Shown here: positions 16,523-24,549 of the stretch, piece after piece
How positions within the stretch are numbered: the stretch's first letter is position 1
Layout of the letters: each line of letters opens with the position of its first letter
Assembly (NCBI RefSeq): GCF_024437655.1
Contig: NZ_JANBVF010000013.1
Span: 1 to 64,000, forward strand
Length of the DNA stretch: 64,000 bases
Direction: 5' to 3'
DNA from: Chitinolyticbacter albus
Lineage (GTDB): Bacteria > Pseudomonadota > Gammaproteobacteria > Burkholderiales > Chitinibacteraceae
Program-made: the position numbers and the translations under genes
The notes under the pieces: model-generated
Database searches by the model: none
What the model was told of the DNA's origin: nothing
Seen by the model: only the letters and a program-made list of their open reading frames with translations

Positions 16523-17023
16523 TTACTTGGATTGCTTCCTGCGACGCTGGCGCCAGGCCAAGGCACCGCCGCCCAACCCCAAGAGTGCCATGGTGGTGGG
16601 TTCCGGTACCGGGTTCACCGAGTAGCTCAGCGTGCCATTCCACGGTTGGAAATTGGTGAAGGCCAGATAGAAATCGTAATTGCCCGCAGCCGGTGCATCG
16701 AAATTCAGCGAGGCGCTGAAGCTGTTGCTGCCGACATAGGGGGTGGCCGCGATCTCGGTGAACGAGGCGCCCGGCTGGGTCTGGCGGCTCAGCACGCTAT
16801 GCAAGGAGGCGATATTGTTGGCGCCTGCGTTGGGCGTGAGCGTGAAGTTGAACGCGTAGGGGCCGGCGGCGTTCAGCGAGAACTGATGCAGCGCATCGGG
16901 CAGCAGACTGGTGCTCCACGCGCCATTGCTGCTGATACTGATGTCCTGCTGTATCAGGGCGGCCTGGCTGAGTGGGCTAAGCGCGAGCAGCGTCGCGGCT
17001 ACATAGGCGAGAAGGCGTTTCAT
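16523..17023 (-). CDS. PEP-CTERM sorting-domain secreted protein
   Basis: 166 residues. An N-terminal signal peptide (MKRLLAYVAATLLALSPLSQA) is followed by a beta-rich domain resembling FxDxF-type PEP-CTERM proteins (SASLNFDAPAAGNYDFYLAF). The C-terminus carries the sorting signal: VPEPTTMALLGLGG, a short hydrophobic stretch, then RQRRRKQSK. Proteins with this tag are processed by exosortase (EpsH/XrtA) and end up in the exopolysaccharide matrix or cell surface. No exosortase gene is in the window. RBS ggag precedes the start; the gene is monocistronic. Confidence 0.93.
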   Translation of the reverse strand: MKRLLAYVAATLLALSPLSQAALIQQDISISSNGAWSTSLLPDALHQFSLNAAGPYAFNFTLTPNAGANNIASLHSVLSRQTQPGASFTEIAATPYVGSNSFSASLNFDAPAAGNYDFYLAFTNFQPWNGTLSYSVNPVPEPTTMALLGLGGGALAWRQRRRKQSK

Positions 17024-17259
17024 GCGAGGACTCCAGGGCGAGAATTTCCCGCATGATAGGCTATTTTCTTTCTGCGCTGTTAATATCTGATTCAGAATTT
17101 AATCGTATCCTGATGCTGTGCAGGCGATAAGCCAAATGGATTCCGAGTTTCAGCCAGCGGATACAGGCGCTGGGTCAGCCAATCTGCAGGATTTTGCTTT
17201 GAGTAAACAAAATACTTACAACTTTGCGTCACGCAAACCCGCGAACCATTGAGGCCGCG

Positions 17260-17757
17260 CTAGCGGGTGCGGCTGCCGCCGCCTGGCCAGTGCGCGAACT
17301 TCCACTCCTGGTAGTTGGGCTTGTCGGCGAAGGTGGCGTAAATGCTGGCAAAGCCCGTCTGCTTCAACGGTTTTTGCAGTGATTTGCTGTACACACCCAT
17401 GAAGCCGCCGCCGGGCGCACCGATATAGGCCCAATCTTCGCCCGTCACCGGATCCATGTAGGGCTTGCGCAGGAAGTGGCGGGCAAAGGGCGCGCGTGGA
17501 TCCTGCACCAGGTCATCCAGCGTCTTGGGGTATTGTGGTCCGCCGCCGGCGTTGATCTCGCTATAGGCCTTGATGGCACGCCGGATCTCGTCGCCCACTA
17601 TCAACAGCTCTTCTTCCTTGGTGCGCTGGATGCGGGTCTGCCAGACCTCGCCCAGCTTGGCGAGGTAGATCCCCATGACCAGCACCATCATCAGCACCCA
17701 GGCGTAGGCGAAGCCTTGCTGGACGCGCCGGCTAGTACTCGGTAAACGGTTTGCCAT
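17260..17757 (-). CDS. Atypical pseudopilin-like protein (no Glu5)
   Basis: 165 residues from the ATG at 17757, overlapping the preceding gene by 26 bases. A basic lead ends in Gly, followed by FAYAWVLMMVLVMGIYLA and an amphipathic helix (RTKEEELLIVGDEIRRAIKAY), as in pseudopilins. The position-5 Glu of the processed form is replaced by Trp (FAYAW). Proteins of this type, with GFTYL-like starts, accompany secretion operons of Betaproteobacteria. It is the last gene of the operon. Its role as a minor pilin or tip component is inferred. Confidence 0.82.
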   Translation of the reverse strand: MANRLPSTSRRVQQGFAYAWVLMMVLVMGIYLAKLGEVWQTRIQRTKEEELLIVGDEIRRAIKAYSEINAGGGPQYPKTLDDLVQDPRAPFARHFLRKPYMDPVTGEDWAYIGAPGGGFMGVYSKSLQKPLKQTGFASIYATFADKPNYQEWKFAHWPGGGSRTR

Positions 17758-18106
17758 CGCTGCCATTACCGGGCGTACTGCTCTTGACGTCGTACACGCC
17801 GCTGCCACCCTCGGGGCTGATGATTTCCCAGGCGTCACGCTTGCCGCTGACCGGATCGACCGGCACCTCGCGCAGGTATTTGCGCTCGACCATCTCTTCC
17901 AGCGTGGCCGGGTAGCGGCCGGTGTCGGCGTAGAACTTGTCGATGGAATCGCGCATGGAAACCAGATTGTGCTTGAGCACGGTTTCCGAGGCCTTGTCGG
18001 TTTGCTGGAAGTAACGCGGCACCACCAGCGTCAACAGGCTCGCCATGATGGCGAGCACGACCAGGAGTTCGATCAGCGTGAAGCCACGGCGCAGGGTGGG
18101 GGACAT
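17732..18106 (-). CDS. Type II secretion GspG-like pseudopilin
   Basis: 124 residues starting at the ATG at 18106, four bases after the previous stop. It has a short leader with prepilin peptidase site RRG/FTLIELLVVLAIMASLLTL (Glu5 present), a long N-terminal helix, and a GspG-like C-terminal domain (YADTGRYPATLEEMV, VPVDPVSGKRDAWEI). It is the third of four pseudopilins in this operon. An open frame extends far upstream of this start but lies inside the preceding gene. Confidence 0.9.
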   Translation of the reverse strand: MSPTLRRGFTLIELLVVLAIMASLLTLVVPRYFQQTDKASETVLKHNLVSMRDSIDKFYADTGRYPATLEEMVERKYLREVPVDPVSGKRDAWEIISPEGGSGVYDVKSSTPGNGSDGKPFTEY

Positions 18107-18110
18107 GAAC

Positions 18111-18581
18111 TTACCAGTCACGATAGGGAAGTCCGTTGAGGCCGATGCCCTCAGCGGTCGAGTAAACATCATACACATCGCGCCCTTCGGCCGGCGCGTC
18201 GGCCGGGCTGGCGTAGCTGCGCAGTCCCCAGGTTTCGGCATTGGTCTTGCTCGGGCAATCGCAGAAGGGGTCGCGCGGGATGCGGCGCAGGAAATAGATC
18301 TTTTTGCCGGTCGGATCCTTGATGTCCTTGATGCCATCGACCAAGGTGGCCAGATCCGGCGGATAGCCCGAATCGTCGAGCGATTTCTGCAATTTTCCCT
18401 CGTCGCTCGCCACCTTGTAGGCGTCGATTGCGCTGCGGATCTGCCACAGTGCGCGGCGCAGATCTTCCTCGCGCGAGCGGGTGGCGGCCACCTGCGACAA
18501 TGGCAGCGCCACCGAGGCCAGCACAGCGAGGATGGTCAGGGTGACCATCAGCTCGATCAGCGTAAAGCCTCTTTCCCGCAT
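18111..18581 (-). CDS. Type II secretion pseudopilin
   Basis: 156 residues with a four-residue leader (MRERG) and cleavage site before FTLIELMVTLTILAVLASV. The globular part has GYPPDLATLVDGI and FLRRIPRDPFCDCP, a variant of the GspG loop. It carries two close cysteines (CDC). It begins 12 bases after the secretin gene. Confidence 0.9.
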   Translation of the reverse strand: MRERGFTLIELMVTLTILAVLASVALPLSQVAATRSREEDLRRALWQIRSAIDAYKVASDEGKLQKSLDDSGYPPDLATLVDGIKDIKDPTGKKIYFLRRIPRDPFCDCPSKTNAETWGLRSYASPADAPAEGRDVYDVYSTAEGIGLNGLPYRDW

Positions 18582-18593
18582 CGCTGATCTGCC

Positions 18594-20501
18594 TCAGCGA
18601 CGGCCAACGCCGCCGCCACGCACCGGCGCCGGCGCGGACTGTTCCTGCGGCACAGGTTGCGGTACGGGCTGTGGCGCAGGCTGGAATTCCGGTTGCGGCG
18701 CGGCCGGTACAGGCATGGGCGCGCTACCACCGCCGTTGACGTTCACGGTCGACGCGTCGCGCAGACGCAGCGGATCGGTCGAAATCGACGCTTCGGTGCC
18801 GCTGTCGAACTGCGTCACGTGCTGGCCGGGCATGGCGAGGTTGCGAACAATCCGGGGCGTGATCATCAGGATGACTTCGGTCTTCTTGTGCTCATCGCTA
18901 CGATTGCCGAAGATCCGATCCAGGATGGGCAGCTCGCCGAGCCCAGGCAAGCCCGCCTTGACGGTCTGGTTGGTGCGTTGCAACAGCCCCGCCAGCACCT
19001 GGGTTTCGCCGTCGCGGACCGACATATTGGTTTCGGCTCGACGCGTACCGATCTGATAGGCAACGCCACCACCAGCGGTGGGGACTTTTTCGACCAGGTT
19101 GGACACTTCCAGCGTCACCTTGACGCCAATATCACCCTCGTTGGTGATCGAAGGCTCGACATTCAGCGTCAGGCCGACATCCTGATAGTTCACGGTCTCC
19201 GAAGTGACACCGTTCGAATTGGTCGTGGTGATCACCGGCAGCCGATCGCCAATCACAACCTTGGCCTTGTCGCGGTTCTTGACGCGGATCTTGGGGTTGG
19301 CAAGCACTGCGGTGTCGCCGACGCGATGCAGGAAGTTCGCGGTGATTTGTGGCTTGCCCAGGTTGACGAGCACGTTGCCGCTGTTGATGTTGTTCAGCTG
19401 GTTAAGCGACAGCGGGCTCGGATCGGTGGAAAACTCCGCAGTGAGCTTGTCCGGATAGGCAATGCCCAGGTTCAACAGGTCAGAGTTGGAGACTTCCAGC
19501 ACTTCCACGTCGAAAATCACTTCCGACTGCGGCAGATCCTGCGCCGCGATCAGCCGCTCGGCAACCGATACCGCCTCTGCGGTATCGCGCATGATGATCA
19601 TGTTCAGCCGCTCGTCGATGTAGACGTCGCGCGTCTTCACCATCTGCTTGATCATCGCCAGCACCTGCTTGGGGTCGGCGTTGTTCAGGTAGAAGGTCTT
19701 CATCACCAGATCCTTGTAGTCGCGATCCTTATCGGGGCGACGCGGGTAGATCATGATGGTGTTGTCGTTGAGGATCTTCTTGTCGAGCTGATTGGTGGCG
19801 AGCAGCAGGTTGATCACATCCTCGACCGTGGTATCGCGGGCGAAGATGGTGGTCTTGAGGTTGGGCGGCACGTCGCGATCGAAGATGAAGTTCACCTTGC
19901 CGATACGGGCGATGATGTCGAACACGCTCATCAAGGGCTGGTCGCGGAACTGCAGCGAAATGGGGCTCTTCAGCGCCTGCGCGAGCATGGGCTTGAGGCT
20001 GGTCTCACGGGCCTTGCGCGATTCGATGTCGGACTTGATGCGCAGCGCCTGATTGTTGTTCGGATCGTCGACCAGGATCTGGCGCAGCACCTGCAGCGCC
20101 TCGTCCGGTCGGGTGTCCTTGTTGTCGCGGGCGAACTTGATCATCGAATCGCGCTTGGCGGCGCCTTCGAGCTGTACCAGCGCTTCCTTGGCCCGATAGT
20201 TGTTCGCATCCCACGACAGGATCTGCTGGTAGCGAGCAGTGGCGGCGGCGTAGTCGCCGCGGCGCACGGCGTTGTCGGCGTCCGCCTGCAGCTCGATGAC
20301 AAACTTGATCAGCGCCTGTTCATACGCGTTTCTCAGCTTGAGATCGTCCGGATACTGCGCCAGCTGTTCCTTGAGGTAGGCCAGCCCCTGCTGGCCATCG
20401 CCCTGCCGGATCAATTCCTGGCCCTGCTTGCGCGCCTGGTCGGCCGCGCAGCCGGTCACGAAGGCTGCAAAAATAAGGGTGACGATCAACGCGCGCTTCA
20501 C
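18594..20501 (-). CDS. Secretin, lipoprotein type with N-terminal TPR region (GspD/MshL/PilQ family)
   Basis: 635 residues from the GTG at 20501, which follows aggagg and overlaps the previous stop (GTGA). A lipoprotein signal ends in FVTGC. TPR-like helices (about residues 25-165) precede the STN/N0 domain (SLQFRDQPLMSVFDIIARIG), an N1 domain (FYLNNADPKQVLAMIKQMV) and the secretin channel (VGDTAVLANPKIRVKNRDKA, RDGETQVLAGLLQ, ILMITPRIVRNL). A Pro-rich tail ends the protein. A built-in lipid anchor, as in HxcQ or MshL, could replace a separate pilotin. It forms the outer-membrane gate for the machine encoded upstream. Confidence 0.93.
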   Translation of the reverse strand: MKRALIVTLIFAAFVTGCAADQARKQGQELIRQGDGQQGLAYLKEQLAQYPDDLKLRNAYEQALIKFVIELQADADNAVRRGDYAAATARYQQILSWDANNYRAKEALVQLEGAAKRDSMIKFARDNKDTRPDEALQVLRQILVDDPNNNQALRIKSDIESRKARETSLKPMLAQALKSPISLQFRDQPLMSVFDIIARIGKVNFIFDRDVPPNLKTTIFARDTTVEDVINLLLATNQLDKKILNDNTIMIYPRRPDKDRDYKDLVMKTFYLNNADPKQVLAMIKQMVKTRDVYIDERLNMIIMRDTAEAVSVAERLIAAQDLPQSEVIFDVEVLEVSNSDLLNLGIAYPDKLTAEFSTDPSPLSLNQLNNINSGNVLVNLGKPQITANFLHRVGDTAVLANPKIRVKNRDKAKVVIGDRLPVITTTNSNGVTSETVNYQDVGLTLNVEPSITNEGDIGVKVTLEVSNLVEKVPTAGGGVAYQIGTRRAETNMSVRDGETQVLAGLLQRTNQTVKAGLPGLGELPILDRIFGNRSDEHKKTEVILMITPRIVRNLAMPGQHVTQFDSGTEASISTDPLRLRDASTVNVNGGGSAPMPVPAAPQPEFQPAPQPVPQPVPQEQSAPAPVRGGGVGRR

Positions 20502-21028
20502 GGCGTTCCTCCTACCGGCAGCGTCTGCTGCTGATTCAATGGCATATAGGTAAACACGATGGCATCCCGGTTGACCGAGTCGAGCCGATAGCTGCCAAGC
20601 AGGGTCTCGCCCTGCTGGATGCGGCCGAGCGCATCGCAGCGTTGGCATAGTACGAATTGCTGACCGGCCGCCTCGACCACAATCTGGTCCACGCCCCGAT
20701 CGTGCCAGGAACCGGCAACGACGAAGGGCAGGGGCGGGGCTACGGGCACCGGGGTCGGTGGCGGCGGGCCGGGTGTGGGGGTCGGCGGCGGGGGCGGTGC
20801 CCAGCTCTGCGCCGGGAAAAGGTTGGCGAGCACGGCGCTCGCCGCCACGACGCTGGCTGCACTGGCGCCCGAGGCGGCCGGCGCGGCCGTATCGCGGGTG
20901 ATCTCGCCCGCGGCGCGGCGCGGTGCCGCTTGCACGGGGTCGTCACCCGCCTGCTGATCCTGGATCCAGTAGTAACCCATGATGGCGAGGCTCGCGACCA
21001 GGAGCACGATAACGGGGCGCGACAACAT
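20498..21028 (-). CDS. GspC/PilP-like inner-membrane protein
   Basis: 176 residues: one N-terminal transmembrane helix, an Ala-rich then Pro-rich linker (about residues 75-100), and a small C-terminal beta domain (VVAGSWHDRGVDQIVVEAAG...YRLDSVNRDAIVFTYMPL) resembling the HR domain of GspC or PilP, which contacts the secretin. Two cysteines (CQRC) are present. The start shares a base with the preceding stop and the end overlaps the secretin start, so translation is coupled. The family assignment rests on topology and position more than on motifs. Confidence 0.78.
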   Translation of the reverse strand: MLSRPVIVLLVASLAIMGYYWIQDQQAGDDPVQAAPRRAAGEITRDTAAPAASGASAASVVAASAVLANLFPAQSWAPPPPPTPTPGPPPPTPVPVAPPLPFVVAGSWHDRGVDQIVVEAAGQQFVLCQRCDALGRIQQGETLLGSYRLDSVNRDAIVFTYMPLNQQQTLPVGGTP

Positions 21029-21552
21029 CAGCGTGCCTCCGTCAGGTAGGACAACTGCAGTTGCACGGTGAGCAGCTCATCGCCAATCTGCAGACGAGAG
21101 ATCGACAGCGCCTCGACGCGCACGCCCGGTTGTTCTTCCATCGCGGCAATGAAGTCGCGCAGGTCCGGATAGCGGCCATTGGCGGGAAACTGCACGCCAT
21201 AGCGCACCAGCGCGCCATCGGCCTCGGTCACCGTCTTGTATTCCGATTGCAGTACCGACAGACGATGCTGACCGGCAATCTGCGCCGATTCGCGCAAGAA
21301 CGCGGTAAAGCTGTCCGGCGTTTTCAGCTCGGCCGGCAATGCGGCGGGCGGCGGCGCGGTGGCTGCGCTCTTGAGCGAGGCCAGATCCTGGGCGAGCTGG
21401 AGCTCGCGCTCGGCCAGGTCCTGCGTGAACGGGCGCACATCCTGGGTGTAGACAATGAGGGCGAACGCGCCCAGCCCAAGGCCGACGATGCCGAGTACAC
21501 CGGCAGAGCGCAACCATTGCCGCGCCTGCCATTTCAGCTGCTGCGCGTTCAT
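21028..21552 (-). CDS. PilO/GspM-like inner-membrane assembly protein
   Basis: 174 residues from the ATG at 21552 (ATGA overlap with the previous gene). One transmembrane helix (about residues 20-38) is followed by a coiled coil (FTQDLAERELQLAQDLASL) and a ferredoxin-like periplasmic domain (FTAFLRESAQIAGQHRL, RYPDLRDFIAAMEEQPGVRVE). This is the usual plan of PilO/GspM/MshJ. It would form the inner-membrane alignment platform with its PilN-like neighbour. Confidence 0.82.
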   Translation of the reverse strand: MNAQQLKWQARQWLRSAGVLGIVGLGLGAFALIVYTQDVRPFTQDLAERELQLAQDLASLKSAATAPPPAALPAELKTPDSFTAFLRESAQIAGQHRLSVLQSEYKTVTEADGALVRYGVQFPANGRYPDLRDFIAAMEEQPGVRVEALSISRLQIGDELLTVQLQLSYLTEAR

Positions 21553-22076
21553 GGCTGGGCCTCCCGCCATTGGATTTCGATCGCGGACTGGACCGGACGA
21601 TAGGGGTCAGCCAGCTTCACCCCCTGGCGGGCCAGCGTGACACGTTCGATGGCCGGCTTGGCGGCGATGGCGTCGACCAAGGCCAGCGCGGCGTCTAGCG
21701 TGCGCGCTTCGATCTCGAGCTTGATATTGCGATCGGCCACGCTCACGTCGATGCGGGTATAGGCAATATCGTTGTTCCAGGTCTGCTCCAGCACCGACAG
21801 TGCCGGCAGCATGTGCGATTGTTGCGCCAGGCGGATACGGGCGACCTTTTCGTTGGCCGGTTCCTTCTTCTGCTCGGCCGCGCGCGCTTCTTCCAGCTTG
21901 CGCTTGCGTAGCTGGTACTGATCTTCACGCTCCGACAGCGCCTCGGCGTTGAGCTTGGCGGCATCCTGCAGGCCAATGATCCAGACCAGCGCTACCGCGC
22001 CGATCAGCGTGAGCACCAGTCCCAGCCACGGCGTCTGCCGGGGTGGCTGGTGGAAATCGAGTTGGAGCGCCTTCAT
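21549..22076 (-). CDS. PilN-like inner-membrane assembly protein
   Basis: 175 residues from the ATG at 22076 (ATGA overlap). A basic N-terminus, one transmembrane helix (about residues 20-38), a strongly charged coiled coil (SEREDQYQLRKRKLEEARAA) and a small C-terminal alpha/beta domain match the PilN/GspL periplasmic half. It lies between PilM-like and PilO-like genes, the standard order. Confidence 0.82.
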   Translation of the reverse strand: MKALQLDFHQPPRQTPWLGLVLTLIGAVALVWIIGLQDAAKLNAEALSEREDQYQLRKRKLEEARAAEQKKEPANEKVARIRLAQQSHMLPALSVLEQTWNNDIAYTRIDVSVADRNIKLEIEARTLDAALALVDAIAAKPAIERVTLARQGVKLADPYRPVQSAIEIQWREAQP

Positions 22077-22882
22077 GCCAGCGCTCCTTGCCATTCGCTG
22101 CGGTGGCCGAACTGGGCATGAACGCCGCCCAGCCATTGCGCATCGAAATCACTGGTTTCACCGGACAACATGCCAAGCTCGGACGAGGCGATATACACCT
22201 GATCCGGCAGTGTCTGACCGGCCAGCATGGCCGCGTCGCGCACCAGCGCCGTCAGGGCATAGGCTTCGGCTTCGTCACGCATGGTGTTGGGCAGCGTCAC
22301 CACGCCGTGCCAGGCATTGCCGTGGTAGAAGGCACAGGTGGCGTGATCGGCTTCCAGCAGCAGGAAAGCGAATTCGCGGCCCTTGAGCTTGCGCTGGTGC
22401 AGGTTGATCGCACTGGTCAAGAGCGGGGTCGCACCGGCAAGCTTGATCCGCGACGAGCGCGCGAGCTCAGCCAGCGTCTGGAAGAAGCCTTCGTCGACTG
22501 CCGCGGCCAGCCGGGGCAGGCCATAGGGGCCCGGGGCGACACGGATGCGCCAGTTCTCGACCGGCACCGCGAACTGCTTGGCAAAGATCACCGACGCGTA
22601 GCCGCGCCAGTCGTTGTCGTTATGCAGGTTGTCCTGCCAGGGCAGCACGGCGTAGCGGGCCCAGTTGCCGCCGAGCAGCAGCTGCAAGCGGTCCTGCTTG
22701 AAGGGCGTGCGCGGTGCGTCGGCGAGCAGCTGCTGCAGCCGCATCACGGCGGTGTCGGCATTGTTGTCGATCGCGGCGCTCGCGCGGCGCGGATTGCCGC
22801 CACCCGCCGGCCGGCCCAGGCTGGCGAGCAGGGCGTGGTGGCGGGTCAGCCACGCGCAGTGCTCAATCCACAAAGGTGACAC
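22073..22882 (-). CDS. PilM/GspL/MshI-like cytoplasmic platform protein
   Basis: About 269 residues from a GTG at 22882, with a possible TTG at 22873; the start is uncertain because it overlaps the gspE end. It has no membrane helix. It resembles the actin-like cytoplasmic half of GspL/PilM only weakly (QLLLGGNWARYAVLPWQ, EGFFQTLAELARSS, FAFLLLEADHATCAFY). Position after the ATPase gene and before PilN/PilO homologues supports the assignment. It would link the ATPase to the inner-membrane ring. Confidence 0.75.
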   Translation of the reverse strand: MSPLWIEHCAWLTRHHALLASLGRPAGGGNPRRASAAIDNNADTAVMRLQQLLADAPRTPFKQDRLQLLLGGNWARYAVLPWQDNLHNDNDWRGYASVIFAKQFAVPVENWRIRVAPGPYGLPRLAAAVDEGFFQTLAELARSSRIKLAGATPLLTSAINLHQRKLKGREFAFLLLEADHATCAFYHGNAWHGVVTLPNTMRDEAEAYALTALVRDAAMLAGQTLPDQVYIASSELGMLSGETSDFDAQWLGGVHAQFGHRSEWQGALA

Positions 22883-24521
22883 GGTTGATTTCCTGGAGGG
22901 TGGTTTCACCGCGCGCCACGGCCTTCAACGCCACGCGGCGCATCGAGATAAAGCCATGGCGGTCGGCCAGTTGTTTGATTTCCACGGCCGGGCCACGCGC
23001 GGCAATGGCTTGCTTCAATTCATCGTTCAGGCGCAGTACTTCGGCAATCGCGCGCCGGCCCAGATAGCCGGTATCGCGGCAGGCCTGGCAGCCCGAGCCC
23101 TTGCGGAAACGCCAGCCGGCGACCTGCTCGCGGGTGAGGCCGGACACCTTGAGCGTCTCATCATCCGGCACATCGTCGGTGATGCAATGCGAGCAGATCT
23201 TGCGGATCAGCCGTTGCGCGACGACGCCGATCAGCGCGTCGACGAAACTGTTGGGCTCGACGCCCATGTGCATAAAGCGGTCGAGCACCGAGAACACGTT
23301 GTTGGCGTGCACCGAGGTCAGCACCAAGTGACCGGTCAACGCGGCCTGTACCGCGATATTGGCGGTTTCGCCGTCACGGATTTCACCGACCAGGATCTTG
23401 TCCGGGTCGTGGCGCAGGATGGAGCGCAGGCCGCGGGCAAAGCTGAGGCCCTTCTTGTCGTTGACTGGAATCTGCAGCACACCGGCGAGCTGGTATTCGA
23501 CCGGGTCTTCGATGGTGATGATCTTCTCTTCACCCGTATTGATCTCGGACAGCGTGGCGTAGAGCGTGGTCGACTTGCCCGAGCCGGTGGGGCCGGTGAC
23601 CAGCAGCAGGCCATAGGGCTCGTGCGACAGGTTGCGGATCGCCGCCATCGTCTGTTCGTCGTGGCCCAGCACATCGAGCCGCAACTGCTTGAATGCGTCG
23701 CCCCCTTGCTTGTCGAGCACGCGTAGCACGGCGTCCTCGCCCCAGATCGACGGCATGATCGAGACGCGGAAATCGACATCTCGCTGGTTCATCATCACCT
23801 TGAAGCGGCCATCCTGCGGAATGCGATGCTCCGAGATATCGAGCTCGGCCAGCACCTTGAGCCGCGAGATCACCTGTTCGGCCGTTTCCACGCCGTTGGC
23901 ACCGCCGATATGCAGCAGCACGCCGTCGATGCGGTACTTGATCGACAGGCCCGAGGGCGTGCTCTCGAGGTGGATATCGGACGCCTTGGACTTGAGCGCA
24001 TCGTACAAGGTGGAGTTGACCAGCTTGACGATGGGATTGTTGTCCTGCGCGATGCTGGCGAGCGAAATCTCGGTGACATTCTCGCCACTGTCGGCGCTGC
24101 CCTCGCCCATGGCCAGCTGATCCATCGCGCGATGCGAAGTCTCGAAGCTTTCGAGGTAGTGCCGTAGTTCGTCGTAGTGGGCAAAGGCCGAGCGCACGCC
24201 GGCGGGGATGCGCTGTTGCGCCCAGTTGCGCGTGATCGGATCGAACGGATCGCCCAACACCAAGAGTTGCGTGCCATCGGTGTCTTCGACCACCAGGCAC
24301 TGGCGCGAGACCGCGTCGGCGTACGGAATCAGGTCGTAGCGCGGAAACAGCGCCGACAGGTCGTCCGGCGACAGCGTCGGCATGCCGAGGAAGGCGCCGA
24401 CTTCGTCGCAATAGCGGGCGTCGTCCAGCCCCAGGGTCTGTTGCAGCAGAAAGGGCAGGCCGGTGTCGGCACTGGCGGTCTGGCGCAGATGCTGGATCAG
24501 GTCCAGGGTCAGCTCGCTCAT
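22863..24521 (-). CDS. gspE: Type II secretion/pilus assembly ATPase GspE
   Basis: 552 residues. An N-terminal MshEN/GspE-N region is followed by the ATPase core with Walker A GPTGSGKS (about residue 310), Asp box (IITIEDPVEY), Walker B region (ILVGEIRDGETANIA) and His box (HLVLTSVHANN). A four-cysteine zinc motif follows (CSHC...CQAC). It is a hexameric cytoplasmic ATPase that powers pseudopilus extension. Stop lies inside the start of the next gene. Confidence 0.95.
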   Translation of the reverse strand: MSELTLDLIQHLRQTASADTGLPFLLQQTLGLDDARYCDEVGAFLGMPTLSPDDLSALFPRYDLIPYADAVSRQCLVVEDTDGTQLLVLGDPFDPITRNWAQQRIPAGVRSAFAHYDELRHYLESFETSHRAMDQLAMGEGSADSGENVTEISLASIAQDNNPIVKLVNSTLYDALKSKASDIHLESTPSGLSIKYRIDGVLLHIGGANGVETAEQVISRLKVLAELDISEHRIPQDGRFKVMMNQRDVDFRVSIMPSIWGEDAVLRVLDKQGGDAFKQLRLDVLGHDEQTMAAIRNLSHEPYGLLLVTGPTGSGKSTTLYATLSEINTGEEKIITIEDPVEYQLAGVLQIPVNDKKGLSFARGLRSILRHDPDKILVGEIRDGETANIAVQAALTGHLVLTSVHANNVFSVLDRFMHMGVEPNSFVDALIGVVAQRLIRKICSHCITDDVPDDETLKVSGLTREQVAGWRFRKGSGCQACRDTGYLGRRAIAEVLRLNDELKQAIAARGPAVEIKQLADRHGFISMRRVALKAVARGETTLQEINRVTFVD

Positions 24522-24549
24522 CGCAAGGCTCCGGCGGTGAGGAACATCG

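Noticed and set aside
18657-20534. 625-codon plus-strand frame opposite the secretin
   Set aside because: Antisense shadow of a secretin with clear domains.
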